Of a DNA stretch of 64,000 bases, positions 48,620-59,595 are shown piece after piece. Every line of letters starts with the position of its first letter. Position 1 is the stretch's first letter. The notes below the pieces were generated by a model, which saw only the letters and a program-made list of their open reading frames with translations, did no database searches and was not told where the DNA came from. The stretch comes from Girardinichthys multiradiatus (lineage: Eukaryota > Chordata > Actinopteri > Cyprinodontiformes > Goodeidae), in assembly GCF_021462225.1 (NCBI RefSeq), contig NC_061813.1, forward strand, positions 26,560,442 to 26,624,441. Direction: 5' to 3'. A program made the position numbers and the translations under genes.

Positions 48620-48954
48620 AGTGTACAAAAACATGTTAAAAGCTTGGGATGTTGCTTAATAAGCTAAGTTTGCTTTAAACTTCTGCACAACTTTGTCCCT
48701 GAATTGTCTGCTGTGTTCCTTGATCTCCAAGAGGCTGTTTGTTCACTAATGTTCTCTCAGTCTTTGATGACTTCTAAAGACATGTGGTTGCACTAGATTT
48801 AATTAAGAGGTATCAAAGTAAAGACGGCTTAATACAAATGCACCCTACACTATTTATCAGTCCAAAATTTTTAAACATAACTTTCCAATAAAATTAACCA
48901 ATGTTGCTGTAACATGACAAGCATAAAGTGGGCGTGAACATTTTCAAGGCACTA
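48620..48954 (-). mobile_element. Tc1-like transposon relic, 5' part on the minus strand
   Basis: The right end ATTTTCAAGGCACTATA is a decayed terminal repeat of the 13752 family. On the minus strand the leader follows, with 'AACATTAGTGAACAAACAGC' near 48745-48765, as in the copies at 13752 and 30485. It stops after about 330 bp. Confidence 0.65.
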
Positions 48955-50149
48955 TATACTTTACTTTTTGAACATTGCTAAATATGTGCAACATCTTATT
49001 ACTATTTAAAAACCAAAGGGGTGTTTCAAAACAGTTCCATAAAACCTGATAATTTTCTGAAAAACGTTTAAAACTTTAATGCAGGCAGAAACATAAAATA
49101 ATTAAAATCATTTGTTCTTGCTCTCCTTTTATCTTAAAACGTCTATCTGCAACTTTCACCCCTTTTTTTAATGAGTTATAAAACCACTCACTTTTAAGGT
49201 GATTTCCTGTTCAGCATTGAAAGGGATGAGACAAATCACTACAGTAGGGAGAGCATGTCCCTGGGGTAAGCCCAACAAAATAGGAGCTGCAAGCATAGGT
49301 CTTGGAATCACTTGTGTGGACATATGCAAGCGCACGTAAATGTGTAAAATGTGCAGTCCGGGTGAGGTAATAAATAGGCTTTAAAAAATGACAGAGCAGT
49401 TGCAAAGATAGGATGAAACACAAAAAAGCATGAGAGGTGTTTGGGGAATCATCATTCTAGGTCTGCGGGTGATCCATCAGGAGATGCTGGGGTCCAGTAA
49501 AAGGCCACCTCCAGGACATGTCATGGCAGACCTGGCTGCCATACTGAGCACTCTGGTGGAGATGAATCATCTGGCTGTTTTGTGTGCTGCTCAGGGAAAG
49601 GAGCCCAAAAACATAATACGAGAATATCTGAATGGTCGTGCATTTGAATTAGGAAGGCAGGATATAACGTATCCAGCTTTGCCTGTCTGTCTGAGAATTA
49701 CCGAATACTGCAGGCATTCAGACAAAGCAAATTTAGGGCTGCAAGTAGGTGAATATTATGTGCTTATGCATAAATTTAAGACACATAATAATAAGAATGA
49801 AAATCCAGGATCACAAGTTGTGCATAAAACTATGCAATAAACCAGGAAAACATAAATATATTTACATGAGAAACCATTGTGTATGAATGTGTGTTCAGCT
49901 CAAATAAGCTATCGGCCGGCATTCAACAGCTCTGGCACACATGTATCAACCAGCTTAGCATAGACACTATCTTCACAAGGGAAGCTGTAAAACAAAGGGT
50001 TAAAACAATATCCTTTGTGATAACTTGGGAACGAATAGGAGGGAGATTTGCTCCAGTGATTATGTAGTCAGACACGGCAGTCGCTTTAATGCGTGATCAT
50101 ACTGTCGATGGCTTGAGAGTGCACACACAAAAAAACTGTTTTGGCATTC

Positions 50150-50151
<2 letters not shown>
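48955..50151. other. No supported gene; one unrecognised open frame
   Basis: The only notable item is a 136-codon plus-strand frame at 49430-49840 that begins MRGVWGIIILGLRVIHQEML and has a mixed, protein-like composition in its first 50 residues. I recognise no domain, and the last third is poor in complexity. It could be a chance frame, an exon, or a repeat fragment. Confidence 0.3.
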
Positions 50152-50213
<62 letters not shown>

Positions 50214-50219
50214 ATATAT
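50152..50219. repeat. TA microsatellite
   Basis: About 50 bp of pure TA followed by a few interrupted units. Confidence 0.95.
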
Positions 50220-50421
50220 ACCAGCCACCCACAGTCCAACAGGCACACGTTGTAATACACACTAATCCACAGACTGTTTGCTTGGCATGCTAGAGTAAAA
50301 GCTGAGCTGAAAATTCCAATATGTTCCTGGGCTTTAAAACAGTGTGTTGCAATCTGGGGTTGTGAAATCAAATAGCATACCTCCCTGAGAAGAATGTTTG
50401 ACAAAAATTGTTTTGTATCTA

Positions 50422-50870
50422 CAATATCTTGCAAAAGTATTAATATAAAATCACACCCAACTACAAACTTTTGTTTTGTAATAGACCAACAGAAAGTCCT
50501 GCTTAACTGTTGTGTGATAGGAAAAGAATGCATAGTTGTCAAAATTGTTCACATATAAAAATCTTATACCCCTTAACAAAATCCCATGTAACCAAGGAGA
50601 GCATTAATCAGAGAAGCAGCCAAGAGGCCTAAGGAAACTCTGGAGGAGCTGCAGAAATCCACAGCTCACATGGACAGTCTGGTGACAGGGCAAGCATTTC
50701 CAATGACCTCCACAGTTTGCCCTTTAATTATTGAAAAAGAAAAGAATTCCATTCTGAAATTTGCCCCAAGGGGCCATGCAGGGGGACACAGCAAATAGGA
50801 CTTTAAGTGAACTTTTTAGCCTACATGTAAAATGCTATGGGGGTGAGAGGACCAAAGCTGCATTTTAATA
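50422..50870 (+). mobile_element. Tc1-like transposon relic, 5' part
   Basis: The left end CAATATCTTGCAAAAGTATT follows TA at 50420-50421. The segment at 50590-50690 ('GAGAGCATTAATCAGAGAAG', then 'CTGGAGGAGCTGCAGAAATC') and the one near 50770-50800 ('GGGGGACACAGCAAATAG') match the 13752 family. It is internally deleted, ends near 50870 and has no open frame. Confidence 0.7.
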
Positions 50871-51298
50871 ATATAGTTTATTAGCCTTTATATTGACTTG
50901 AAAAATACGTATTATGCGGGTCTAAACGTGAGAAAATGAAGGGGAATTTGTGGAGATTCAAGTCTTTAAAGTATGTGTGTTGCTTTTGATAGGCTATCAT
51001 TCTGAACAGTGTGTGTGTTGAGTAATTTGTGGAGTAGTGTTATTTTGCGTCAAGACGGTATGTTATTGTTGACTCAAATTCACTTTTAAGGATCAGCTGA
51101 CTATCTGGGAATTAAATTTCAGTTCTCCGTGAGTGATGCTGAGTTAGACTGGGTTAGAATATTTTTAGGTATATTTAAGCTTTCAAACATACAAAGTTCT
51201 GAGGTCCAGTAGGTAAGGCATTTGTACAGCATACCATAGAATTAAGTATTAATATTGCTGCAACATTTTGCATTTATTCTGTAACAGTGGTGCACATA
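50871..51298. other. No gene seen
   Basis: AT-rich DNA with no supported feature. Confidence 0.5.
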
Positions 51299-51612
51299 CA
51301 GTGTTGTGAAAAACCTGTTTGTGCCGTTTGAGATTTCTTCTGTTTTTGCTTTTCTGTCACACTGAAATGTTTTAGCTCATCCAACAAAATTTAAAATTGT
51401 ATAAAAATAGCCCGAGTAAACACAAAAAAGAGTTTTCACACAATGATTTCATTTATTAAGGGGAAAAAAGCTAGCCAAACCAACCTGACTAAGGAAATAT
51501 GTAATTGCCCCCCTTGTTAATTAAATCATCAATTAACTGTGATTAAAGTACACAAAAAAACTGAGCTCAATTTCACAAGCTACACCAAGGAGCGGTTATT
51601 ACCTGATCTGTA
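51299..51612 (+). mobile_element. Third Tc1-like family, left end of a split copy
   Basis: The end CAGTGTTGTGAAAAACCTG follows TA at 51297-51298 and is the inverted partner of the end at 62712-62719. About 300 bp of terminal repeat and leader remain, with 'AAGGGGAAAAAAGCTAGCCA' and 'TGTAATTGCCCCCCTTGTTA'. The copy stops near 51612, and two LTRs follow. The rest of this copy appears 10.4 kb downstream in the same orientation. Confidence 0.7.
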
Positions 51613-51633
51613 GAGGTAGTAAATAATTTAACC

Positions 51634-52085
51634 TGAAAAGACTCACAATAAGAAACACAAAGAAGGTGATTAGAGAAGTTTTTTGATAAAAGTTTATATC
51701 TTTGGCGTACGGACCCTTGAGGATGACATGAGTGCTAAGAATGACATGAGCTTGAATGAACATCTTAGGCTTAGAATTAGATGAGTCTTCCCCCCTTGGT
51801 ATCCAATACTGGTGGTGGAGTGAAGGCCTAAGAGGGTGAGGGAGCCGGGAGGAGTATGGAAAGGAGATGGTGGAGGTGGGGCGGAGGAGGGTCAAAGCTC
51901 AGCTGGAGAGCGGGGGTATCCATGACTAGAGGTCCTTAAAAGTGAAACCTCAGAGGATGATTGATTGAAGACACATGTGGATCTGACGCTGATTGGATGG
52001 AGGAGAGACACACGGTGGAGTCATAGGACAGCCGGGGGGTGGAGATGAGTCTTTCAGTTTGAGTTTTTGTCAAAACTCCATTTCA
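51634..52085 (-). mobile_element. Minus-strand LTR, family A (452 bp)
   Basis: Plus-strand reading begins TGAAAAGACTCAC and ends CTCCATTTCA. It aligns along its length with 33665-34139. On the minus strand the end holds AATAAA-like signal sequence and GTGAGTCTTTTCA. It is separated from the next LTR by only three bases (ACC). No internal genes remain. Confidence 0.7.
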
Positions 52086-52088
52086 ACC

Positions 52089-52885
52089 TGAAAAGACTCA
52101 CAATAACAAAGATGGTGATTAGAGAAGTTTATTGATAAAACTTTATATCTTTGGCGCACACCCCCCGGAGGAAGACATGAATGCTGAGAATGACATGAGC
52201 TTGAATGAACGTCTTAGGCTTAGAATTAGATGAGTTTTCCCCCAAAAAGGGCAGAGGCAGAGGCTGGAATTAAACAAACTAGATGAGAGATTTGATGGGC
52301 AGAGTTAGAGTAATGCAACGAGACAGGTGAGGGGAGGACATGGATGAGAAAGCAGAAAGGGAAGAGTTGGATAGCCATAGCAAAATGATGAGAAAGGAGA
52401 GAGGAAGATTTGAGCCTGATACGACGTAGAGAGGGATGGATTGGACCTGCAGAGGAGAGAGGGAGGTTAGAATGCTTGAGATACTAGATGGTTGACTGAA
52501 TCGTGAAGGCCCTGGGAATAAGAGCTGAGAATGCAGAGGAAGGAAAATTATATATTGTGTCGCGAGGGCAGCAAGAAGGAGAAAAAGGCAGCTGTAGAGG
52601 CTGAGAGAATGAAATATCGAGCCGCGAAGGCATGAAGAGGGATGCATGAATTGCTGCGGAGCCAATGAGAATGCTGTGTCGCTGTCACACTCCTCACCGC
52701 CAGTAAACATAGTGCCAGAATGGGAGATAATTCAGTCTAAAAGGAATAAGAATAGAGGGGAGATAGGGAGGAAATCAAGAGTATTATAAATAAAGCATTG
52801 TTCTTATTTTTATGAAATACAAAACTAAAGCATAGAATATAGTCGGTGGAGTTATACAATGATGTACAGTAGGTGGCAGTATGCA
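52089..52885 (-). mobile_element. Minus-strand LTR with the same R/U5 but a different U3
   Basis: The first 157 bp (52089-52245) match the start of the LTR at 51634 almost base for base, with AATAAA (minus strand) near 52124-52129. From 52246 the sequence is unrelated to that LTR. The upstream end is uncertain: a TG start on the minus strand is possible at 52709 or at 52885. The part 52680-52883 occurs again in opposite orientation at 60810-61016. The 143-codon minus-strand frame inside is Ser/Leu-rich and not a gene. Confidence 0.5.
52680..52883 (-). repeat. Inverted copy of 60810-61016
   Basis: About 204 bp that match the reverse complement of 60810-61016 at roughly 94% by eye. The two copies lie about 8 kb apart on either side of the endogenous retrovirus. 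Confidence 0.9.
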
Positions 52886-52937
52886 CCTCTGAATTTGTTG
52901 CATACCGCCAGCAGAAGAAGAAGAAGCAGGAGCACTA

Positions 52938-53046
52938 GCGCTAAGATGACGGACCAAGAGCATATATTAACGACATTAAGACATATATAAAGTTTTTAAC
53001 ATTACCTGGCTTTGTACCGTAGTTTCTTGGTCCATCATCTTGGCGC
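52938..53046. repeat. Hairpin-forming inverted repeat
   Basis: The 21-bp arm at 52938-52958 (GCGCTAAGATGACGGACCAAG) pairs with 53026-53046 with 19 of 21 bases matching, leaving a loop of about 67 bp. It lies where the 5' end of the retrovirus should be. Function unknown. Confidence 0.75.
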
Positions 53047-53540
53047 TGAAATTAAAATATTAAATTTAAAATATTTAGATAAATGGATAACCACATATCA
53101 TTATGATGGTCATTTAAACTCTAAAAAATGTGTTAATCTATAGGATGCAATAATTAAAAGTACATTAAAAGTACAAGTGATTTAAGAAAAATGGACAAAG
53201 AAGGTTATGATGATGTAGATTATTACTTAAAAGTAACTAAAAAGAAAGAGATGTGATGCAGGAGATAAGAATGGATGTTTTTGTCGAAAGCAGAAAAGGT
53301 CAGAGGGCTAAGAAGTAATTTTTGATGGACTTGCAAAGTAGAACAGCAGGACAAACGAAAGGGAGTAAAAAGAGTAGGTGGAAAGTTTTTGTTTTGTACC
53401 AAAGATCTGATGAGGTTTGACAGGATTGGATGGGCTAAAATGAGTCCCTTTGGTGAATAAATCCATCCCCACCATGGCTGTACCTCATGTATGTTTTATT
53501 TATGTTTATTTTTTTTATTGTTTTGAGATGCTGAAGGCTG

Positions 53541-53970
53541 TTGATACACCGTGTCACGGAGGTTCATGGCATGACACGGGTTTTTTCTCTGTGTAACCTT
53601 AGAAAATATTTTACTCTTTTTAACAGCAGAACAAACAGAGTGAGGGGATTGATCAATAGGCTTACAGTTAGATACAGACGCAGAGCTGACTACACAGAAA
53701 TAGCCAGAGTGAAACAAAAAGAGGAAGAACCTTTTGAAGAATATAGGATTAGACTGACAGTGTTTTCAGCAAGAAGAAGAAGAAGAACAGATTTATTATC
53801 AAAACAACAGAGGAAGAGGAAGATTTAGACGCAGAGGACAAAACCGCAGGTGTCAGAGAGGAGGAGTGAGCAGAGGAAATTACAGACAATACACCTTAGG
53901 GTGCTGGTGTTGTGGGACAGAAGGACATCTGGCCATAGACTGTCCTGAGAGGAGAAATAATGATTCAGCA
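53541..53970 (+). pseudogene. Retroviral gag remnant with nucleocapsid zinc knuckle
   Basis: The 53541-53828 frame ends in a basic segment, with 'ARVKQKEEEPFEEYRIRL' like the end of capsid in gamma-type Gag. After a frame change near 53770 a region rich in Arg, Gly and Asn follows, then a zinc knuckle with the pattern C-X2-C-X4-H-X4-C at 53902-53943. Matrix and most of capsid are missing. Gag would form the particle, and the knuckle would bind RNA. Confidence 0.65.
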
Positions 53971-54069
53971 TGACTAGGACAGAAAATAAGGGAAATTGTT
54001 CCTAGTACCTCAGACACCGATAAAAACCAAAAACCAAAAACACAAGGGCAGGATGTCCTCCTAAATTTC

Positions 54070-54642
54070 TAGGACCTTCTCTCCCTAGATAGCATAAAAC
54101 CTGAAGTTACCTTACTGTTGAATGGAAAATCAATTACTCTTCTTTGTGATACCAGAGCATGCAGGACTACCTGTAGAGAAACAATCCCAAATTCCAGACT
54201 TAGTGATCAGCAAATAACAGTAAGGTCAGCTAGTTGGAAATTGACACAGGTCTGTGAGTCTGAACCAGTTTGGATAAGAGATCCCAATGGACAGTCATGC
54301 CAGCTATCTATTCTAATGTTCCCTGAGTGCCCGGTAAATCTATTGGGACGAGATGTATTACTACATCTGGGGTTAGCATTAATTCCGACTTCAGAAGGAC
54401 ATATTGTAGTAAAGAGTAAAGCAGAACTCAGCCAAGGAGATTATTTTGTGTTAAAAGGAGTGAGACCACCTTATTACCACTATTCAATGGATGTTCCAAA
54501 TAAGCCAACCCTAGACATAGGGACAGCTTTATTAACAGAAGGAAGAAATGTCATTACTCGACTACAAGATCAGATGACACCAGTTGATCTACATATCTAC
54601 CAGTTGATCCTGGACCAGATAAAACTTATGAAGAAGCATTAA
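54070..54642 (+). pseudogene. Retroviral protease and start of pol, mutated active site
   Basis: The 54118-54642 frame holds a retroviral protease-like domain. The active-site triplet, normally Asp-Thr-Gly, reads Asp-Thr-Arg here (codons at 54148-54156), which should kill activity. Further on, 'CPVNLLGRDVLLHLGLAL' is the usual C-terminal GRD region of the protease. The rest leads towards RT. The frame ends at 54642, and pol continues in another frame. Confidence 0.7.
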
Positions 54643-54665
54643 CTAAAGTAACCCCTACAAAAGTT

Positions 54666-55965
54666 ATGGTAACTTATGTTTATACAGATGGGAACAGTAT
54701 GTCAGTTGTTGAAATAGTGTTAGCGGAAGATACTAGGAAGCTTTGCAAAATGTGGACACCTCCACACATATCTTTATTCAAGGATAAAGAACTTAAGTGG
54801 CATGATATGGGAAGAATAGTGCAGAGGGGGAAAGATGCCACAGACTGGTTTGCAACAATGAATACAGAAACTAGTGCATCCACAGGATTAACTAGAAAGT
54901 TATTATTCTGGACGGTGACAGTACAAGAAGGGATACATTTGCATACAAAGCAACAATGAGAAATATTTCTTACTGAACAGGAGGAACAGTTCTTGAGTGA
55001 AGTTCCTGATAAGTTATGGTCAAAAGACCCTACTGATGTGGGTTTAGTGAAAGGAGTGTTACCTTTTCAAATTAGAGCAAAAACAGAATACAGGCCCAGT
55101 GTAAAACAACACCCTTTGAAACATGATGCACGTGAAGGAATAAAACCAGCAATAAAGGATTTAATAACTGCAGGGGTGATAATAAAATGCGAGGACTCAC
55201 CATGTAACACCCCCATTTTTCCATTTAAAAAACAATCACCATCAACAGGATGGCGCATGGTACAAGACTTACAGGCAGTTGATAATGCAGTTGTTCAGAG
55301 AGCACAGTGTGTTCCTGATCCTTATACATTATTAAATTCCCTAAGACCAGATGCTAGAATATTTACTGTAGTTGATATAAGCAATGCATTTTTCTCTGTA
55401 CCTGTAGATAAAGATAGTGAGTTCTGGTTTGCATTCACCTTTGAGGGACAAATATATACTTATACCATACTACCTCAAGGCTACTGTGAAAGTCCAACTA
55501 TATACTCAGGTAATGAGTGCAAGTATGGCCAAGTTTGACCCTCCAGGAGGTAGTCAGGGTTTATTATATGTTGATGATGTGTTATTAGCCTCTCATGATG
55601 AGGAGACCTGTAAAAATGACACAATAGCATTATTAAAACATTTACCAGAAGAGGGACACAAAGTCAGTAAAAAAAAACTTCAGTTGTGCAAAAATTAGGT
55701 TAAAAACCTAGGCCACAATCTTAGCGCAGCGGGACGCACAATTGTAGAAGAAAGAAAGACTGCAATATTACAAGCTCCAAAATCAGTAACAAAAAAGCAA
55801 ATGATGTCCTTCCTTGGACTAACTAATTATTGTAGAAACTGGGTGCCAAATTATGCAGAAATAGTAACTCCATTGAACAAACTAATGTGTGAGGAAGAGC
55901 TGAAAATGACGTCTGAACTGAAATGGAGTGTAGAAGCTGAAGATGAAATTAACATGATTGTCAAG
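54666..55965 (+). pseudogene. Retroviral reverse transcriptase
   Basis: The 54993-55538 frame carries the fingers and palm: 'QHPLKHDAREGIKPAI', 'GWRMVQDLQAVD', and 'FTVVDISNAFFSVPV' with the first catalytic aspartate, then LPQGYCESP. The active-site box YVDD lies at 55567-55578, in a different frame (55417-55698), so a shift lies near 55500. A stop follows at 55696-55698. The connection region with 'MMSFLGLTNYCRNWVPNY' is near 55800-55855 in a further segment. The enzyme would copy viral RNA into DNA. Motif choice is gamma/epsilon-like. All catalytic aspartates survive, but the gene is broken in several places. Confidence 0.85.
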
Positions 55966-56094
55966 AATTAGCAGAAAAAGAAGCAAAAACTAGAAGTAAT
56001 TTGCAGGATCATGAAATAGTATATGAATGATTTCTCCAAAAAAGATGAGAGAGGGAAGATACAAACAGGATCTGCATTGGTGACAAAATATATA
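55966..56094 (+). pseudogene. RNase H remnant of the retrovirus
   Basis: About 40 codons near 56030-56094 resemble the start of a retroviral RNase H (GSALVTKY). The rest of the domain is missing; the sequence is then interrupted by the solo LTR at 56099. Confidence 0.45.
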
Positions 56095-57583
56095 GTGTTG
56101 TTGGGAGTTATGATTATTGATTGATTAATCTTGATCAATAATTATAATTAAAAATCATAATTTGACAAAATCAATTTCTTAACCAAAATCCTCATTTATG
56201 AATCGAGACCAGAGATGTTTCTGGTGTTGTAATTGTGGCTCAACGCCTTTGACAATTACAACCGTTAAATACTCCGTAATAATTAATAACTATTACCGGA
56301 GATGTCACTGTTTAATCGACCGTTTCTGCCAAAACGTGTGGAACTTTTAACCTTATCTTGACTGACAAATCACTTTTGCACACAATGAACACAAAACGCT
56401 CTCTTTTTATTTATGTGAATATTTATTAATCTTCACCTACTCAACATGCAAAATTCTACATAACAAGGGTAACACATCTAACTAAGCAAAATAAAGCAAA
56501 CAGCAGTGGGTGTGTATTGAATCAACCAGCAGTTATGGCAAAAAGAAGGAATGAGAATATGAAAAAGGGGTGTGGTGGTGAGTGGAGAGTGGGGGGCGCA
56601 GCTCCAACTGTAACTCAGTTATTCTGAGTTATAAAACTTCCCCCAACTCCTGAGCAGACAAAGAGTTATAAAGCTTTTGGCGGCAAGCTAGCGAGCAGTG
56701 AGATTGGAGACAAAGGAAAATGGAGAATATCACCATGAGGTTATTTTAACAGTCCAGTCTGACCGCGCACCTGCGCTGACTCTCAGATGGTAAAACACGC
56801 ACAAAGCTAGAAACGCAGCGGCTCCAGACATCAACACAACACATCAAAGTTTCAATAAACAAGGTTACATGCACATATCGTTCAGAACACATGAGAGTCT
56901 AACTAGCGATTCTCATTGCTCTACCACCTCTGACCCTGCCCAGGCCTTCTAATAAAGAAATAAAAGATGGGTTTTACTTGGTGAAGCTTCCTTCTGGGGC
57001 AGCGAGTGAGAGGGAAAGATGGGGGGGGTGTTTGAAGTGTTGCTGCGCGTCCGCAGTTAAACTCCAAGAAAGCGGTCAGTCCCCATCCTTTGGCCTTCTT
57101 GACGAAAAGGAAAAATAGGATCTGACCATCAGCAGTCGACTAGAACCAAGCAAGGAGGGAAAGTTGCATCTCCTTGAAACTCCGTGGTTTTGGTTACGTG
57201 TTAAACTCACGTCTTCGATCGGCAAAGTGAAATTTCTGGCCTTCTCATTCCAGAAACCTCTTTCATGAATTTTTTGTTGGCCAATGAAGGAGAATAGATG
57301 AAGACTCCACGTGGGACCTCTTCTTCTCCAGAAGATGCTTCAGTTGCGTGGTAACCGTGTCAAGGTCTCCAGCTGAAAGGCATATGTTCAAAATGGGCGC
57401 CTCCATATATAGCGTCCTGTGACGTCAGACTTGGGACGCTCGTCATATCAGTCGCAGTGCTCGACGGGATATGTAGTAGCGGGCTGTCCTGGGTACAAAA
57501 TGGCCGATGCCATTGGAGAGGCACCGTGACGTCCAACAACGTGCAGATAGTCCAATACTCAGCAACAAGTGGTTCAACAGTGT
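56095..57583 (-). mobile_element. Solo LTR of 1.48 kb inside the retrovirus
   Basis: The LTR proper is 56099-57579. It starts TGTTGGGAG and ends TTCAACA, with 5-bp inverted tips TGTTG/CAACA, and is flanked by the 4-bp target duplication GTGT at 56095-56098 and 57580-57583. It carries TGACGTCA (a CRE-like site) at 57420-57427 and TATATA at 57405-57411; read on the minus strand the CRE lies just upstream of the TATA, and AATAAA signals lie downstream near 56404-56430. This order favours minus orientation. It is unlike the ERV 3' LTR at 60325, so it comes from another family. Confidence 0.8.
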
Positions 57584-58290
57584 TAAAAGAAATGCAACAA
57601 CAAACCCACCACCGGAGATAGAAATGTGGAAAAAACATGGAGCTACATTAAAAGATGAAAACTATATTTGACCAGATAATAAACCTGTCCTACCAAAGAA
57701 CCTATATAAGTAGGCGGCAATTTTGAGCCATCGTGTTTCACAATGTCTCAACAGGGAGGAATGGTAGGACAGATATATATTAATATTATATAACATATGG
57801 ATTTAATTCTTATAAAAAAACTATTCTTTGTAAAACATGTTTAACATGTGCAAAACGTAATCCATAAGGGAATTTAAGACCACGAAGGGGACAATTTCCA
57901 AAGCCAAAATACCCTTTCCAAACAATTTATATGGATTTTATTGAGTTAAATCACAGTGAAAGGAAAAAGTTCTGTTTAGTCATTATAGATGCATTTTCTA
58001 AACGGATAGAACTATTTCCAACTAAACATTACAAGCACCTTCAGGGCTAACACCCTATGAAACATTATTTGGAAGACCATACAGATTACCACAGTTGAAA
58101 AATAAGTGGGAGTTAGATGAAGAAGCTAACCTAGCTGATTATATGAGGAGTATGTTAGAAAAGCAAAAGAAACAAATTCAAACTAATGAGGAATGTTCTA
58201 TTTCCCAGCAGGAAAACCAACTAGTGGAACCAGGAGACTGGGTGTTAATAAGGAGTGTAGAAAAGAAACATTGGTATTTCATCTAAGTGG
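57584..58290 (+). pseudogene. Retroviral integrase, core mostly deleted
   Basis: A CKTCLTCAK-like stretch near 57830 is the Cys pair of the zinc-binding site. YPFQTIYMDFIEL near 57910-57950 carries the first catalytic aspartate of the core, and VIIDAFSKRIELFP follows. The frame then jumps near 58030 to LTPYETLFGRPYRLP, which belongs near the end of the core, so the part with the other two acidic residues is missing. The 58095-58286 frame holds the C-terminal domain with VEPGDWVLIRS. Non-functional. Confidence 0.75.
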
Positions 58291-58540
58291 GAGGACCCAT
58301 ATTAGGTATTATTAACCACTCCTACAGCAGTAAAAATAGCTGAGAGATCAACCTGGATACACCTTATACATTGTAAAAAGGTAATTTCGGCTGTAAGCTC
58401 CGCCAGGGGAAGTGATTTACAGACTGATAATAGGGTGGACCCAGACATGTAGAGGCTGGAGAGACCCGAAAGTCAGTGAAGAAAATTAAGACACTGGAAC
58501 CACTTAGAGGAGTCAAAATTTCAGCCAAAATGACTTTTAG

Positions 58541-59556
58541 ATGGATGAGCAATGCTTTCGTTGCTGGGTATTTATATTGTTTCTCATATTGAATTTTTTT
58601 ATTTTTCTGGTACTTCTGGGAACCAGTCAAGATAACCTAACTATGTGCACTAAACAAACTTCTTATACTTATGGCATTCAAGTGTGCGTGAAATCTAAAA
58701 CCACAGCTGTGGTGCTGATCCCACTCATTAGCTTGACCAAACGAGGAAGGAAAGGGCAGGACTTAACTAATGACAGAAGAGACACCTCATGGTCCATGAT
58801 GGTAGCTGATGAAGGAAACAATTGGACACCAGAGTGGGGCACCACTGCTTATGCTAGTCATCAAAAGAAGTTGGTTAAGCTCCATAAAGTTGATAATGTA
58901 TTCCAGGTAACAAAGCGAAGAGAGTAAAAATTATGTTAGGAAACTTAACCAGTTGACTAGGTTCCAGGTTATTACTGGAGTATCAGGAGCAAATAATAAT
59001 TGGTTATTGATGGTAGAGCAAGCGGCTAACATGACGAAAAGAGATTGTGTTGTGTGTATGGGTCCCAGGCCTTTATTACAAATAATTCCAGCTGTGATAC
59101 CACAACCCTGTGTGATGGAAGTAATGAATCAAACAAAGTTTAATGAAATGTGTCAGCCCTGGGTTTTTCTTGTAACTATAGCAGATAAGGATAAATCAGT
59201 ATTCCATAAGCGGGTCACCACTGGAAACTACACATGTATAAATATGACAGAGAGAGGCAATAAATTGGGAAATCTCACTGCAGTATGGTGTATTGCAATT
59301 GTAAAAGTAAATAAGTATTTTAAACCAGTCTCTAGAGGAGACATTTGGTGGTGGTGTGGTGACGACAGGTTGTTTGATCAATTACCTTCAAAAAGTAACG
59401 GGACTCTGTGCTCTAGTCACTTTATTGTTACCAGTTTCAGTATATCCTATGTTAGTAGATGAAGTAACAGATGGACTATCTAGTGTAAACCCACATGATT
59501 GGCGTGATAGAAAGTGCAGAGCAGTAGCTTGGCAGACTGAGGGATGCTATAGATGA
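58541..59556 (+). pseudogene. Retroviral env, surface subunit, frameshifted
   Basis: The 58541-58927 frame starts with a hydrophobic segment at residues 8-27 that may be a signal peptide. The 58953-59462 frame holds the receptor-binding/C-terminal part of the surface subunit, with several N-glycosylation sequons and the CXXC motif (CVVC, 59046-59057) that pairs with the transmembrane subunit in gamma-type Env. A third frame (59356-59556) carries a hydrophobic stretch that may be the fusion peptide and ends at a stop. At least two frame changes and stops separate the parts. No furin-type cleavage site was recognised. Confidence 0.7.
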
Positions 59557-59595
59557 AGATAAATTAACTGATCAAGTATCTGTTGGTGGTGTACG

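Noticed and set aside
52279..52710. 143-codon minus-strand open frame
   Set aside because: It lies in the U3 of an LTR, is Ser/Leu-rich and has no homologous domain.
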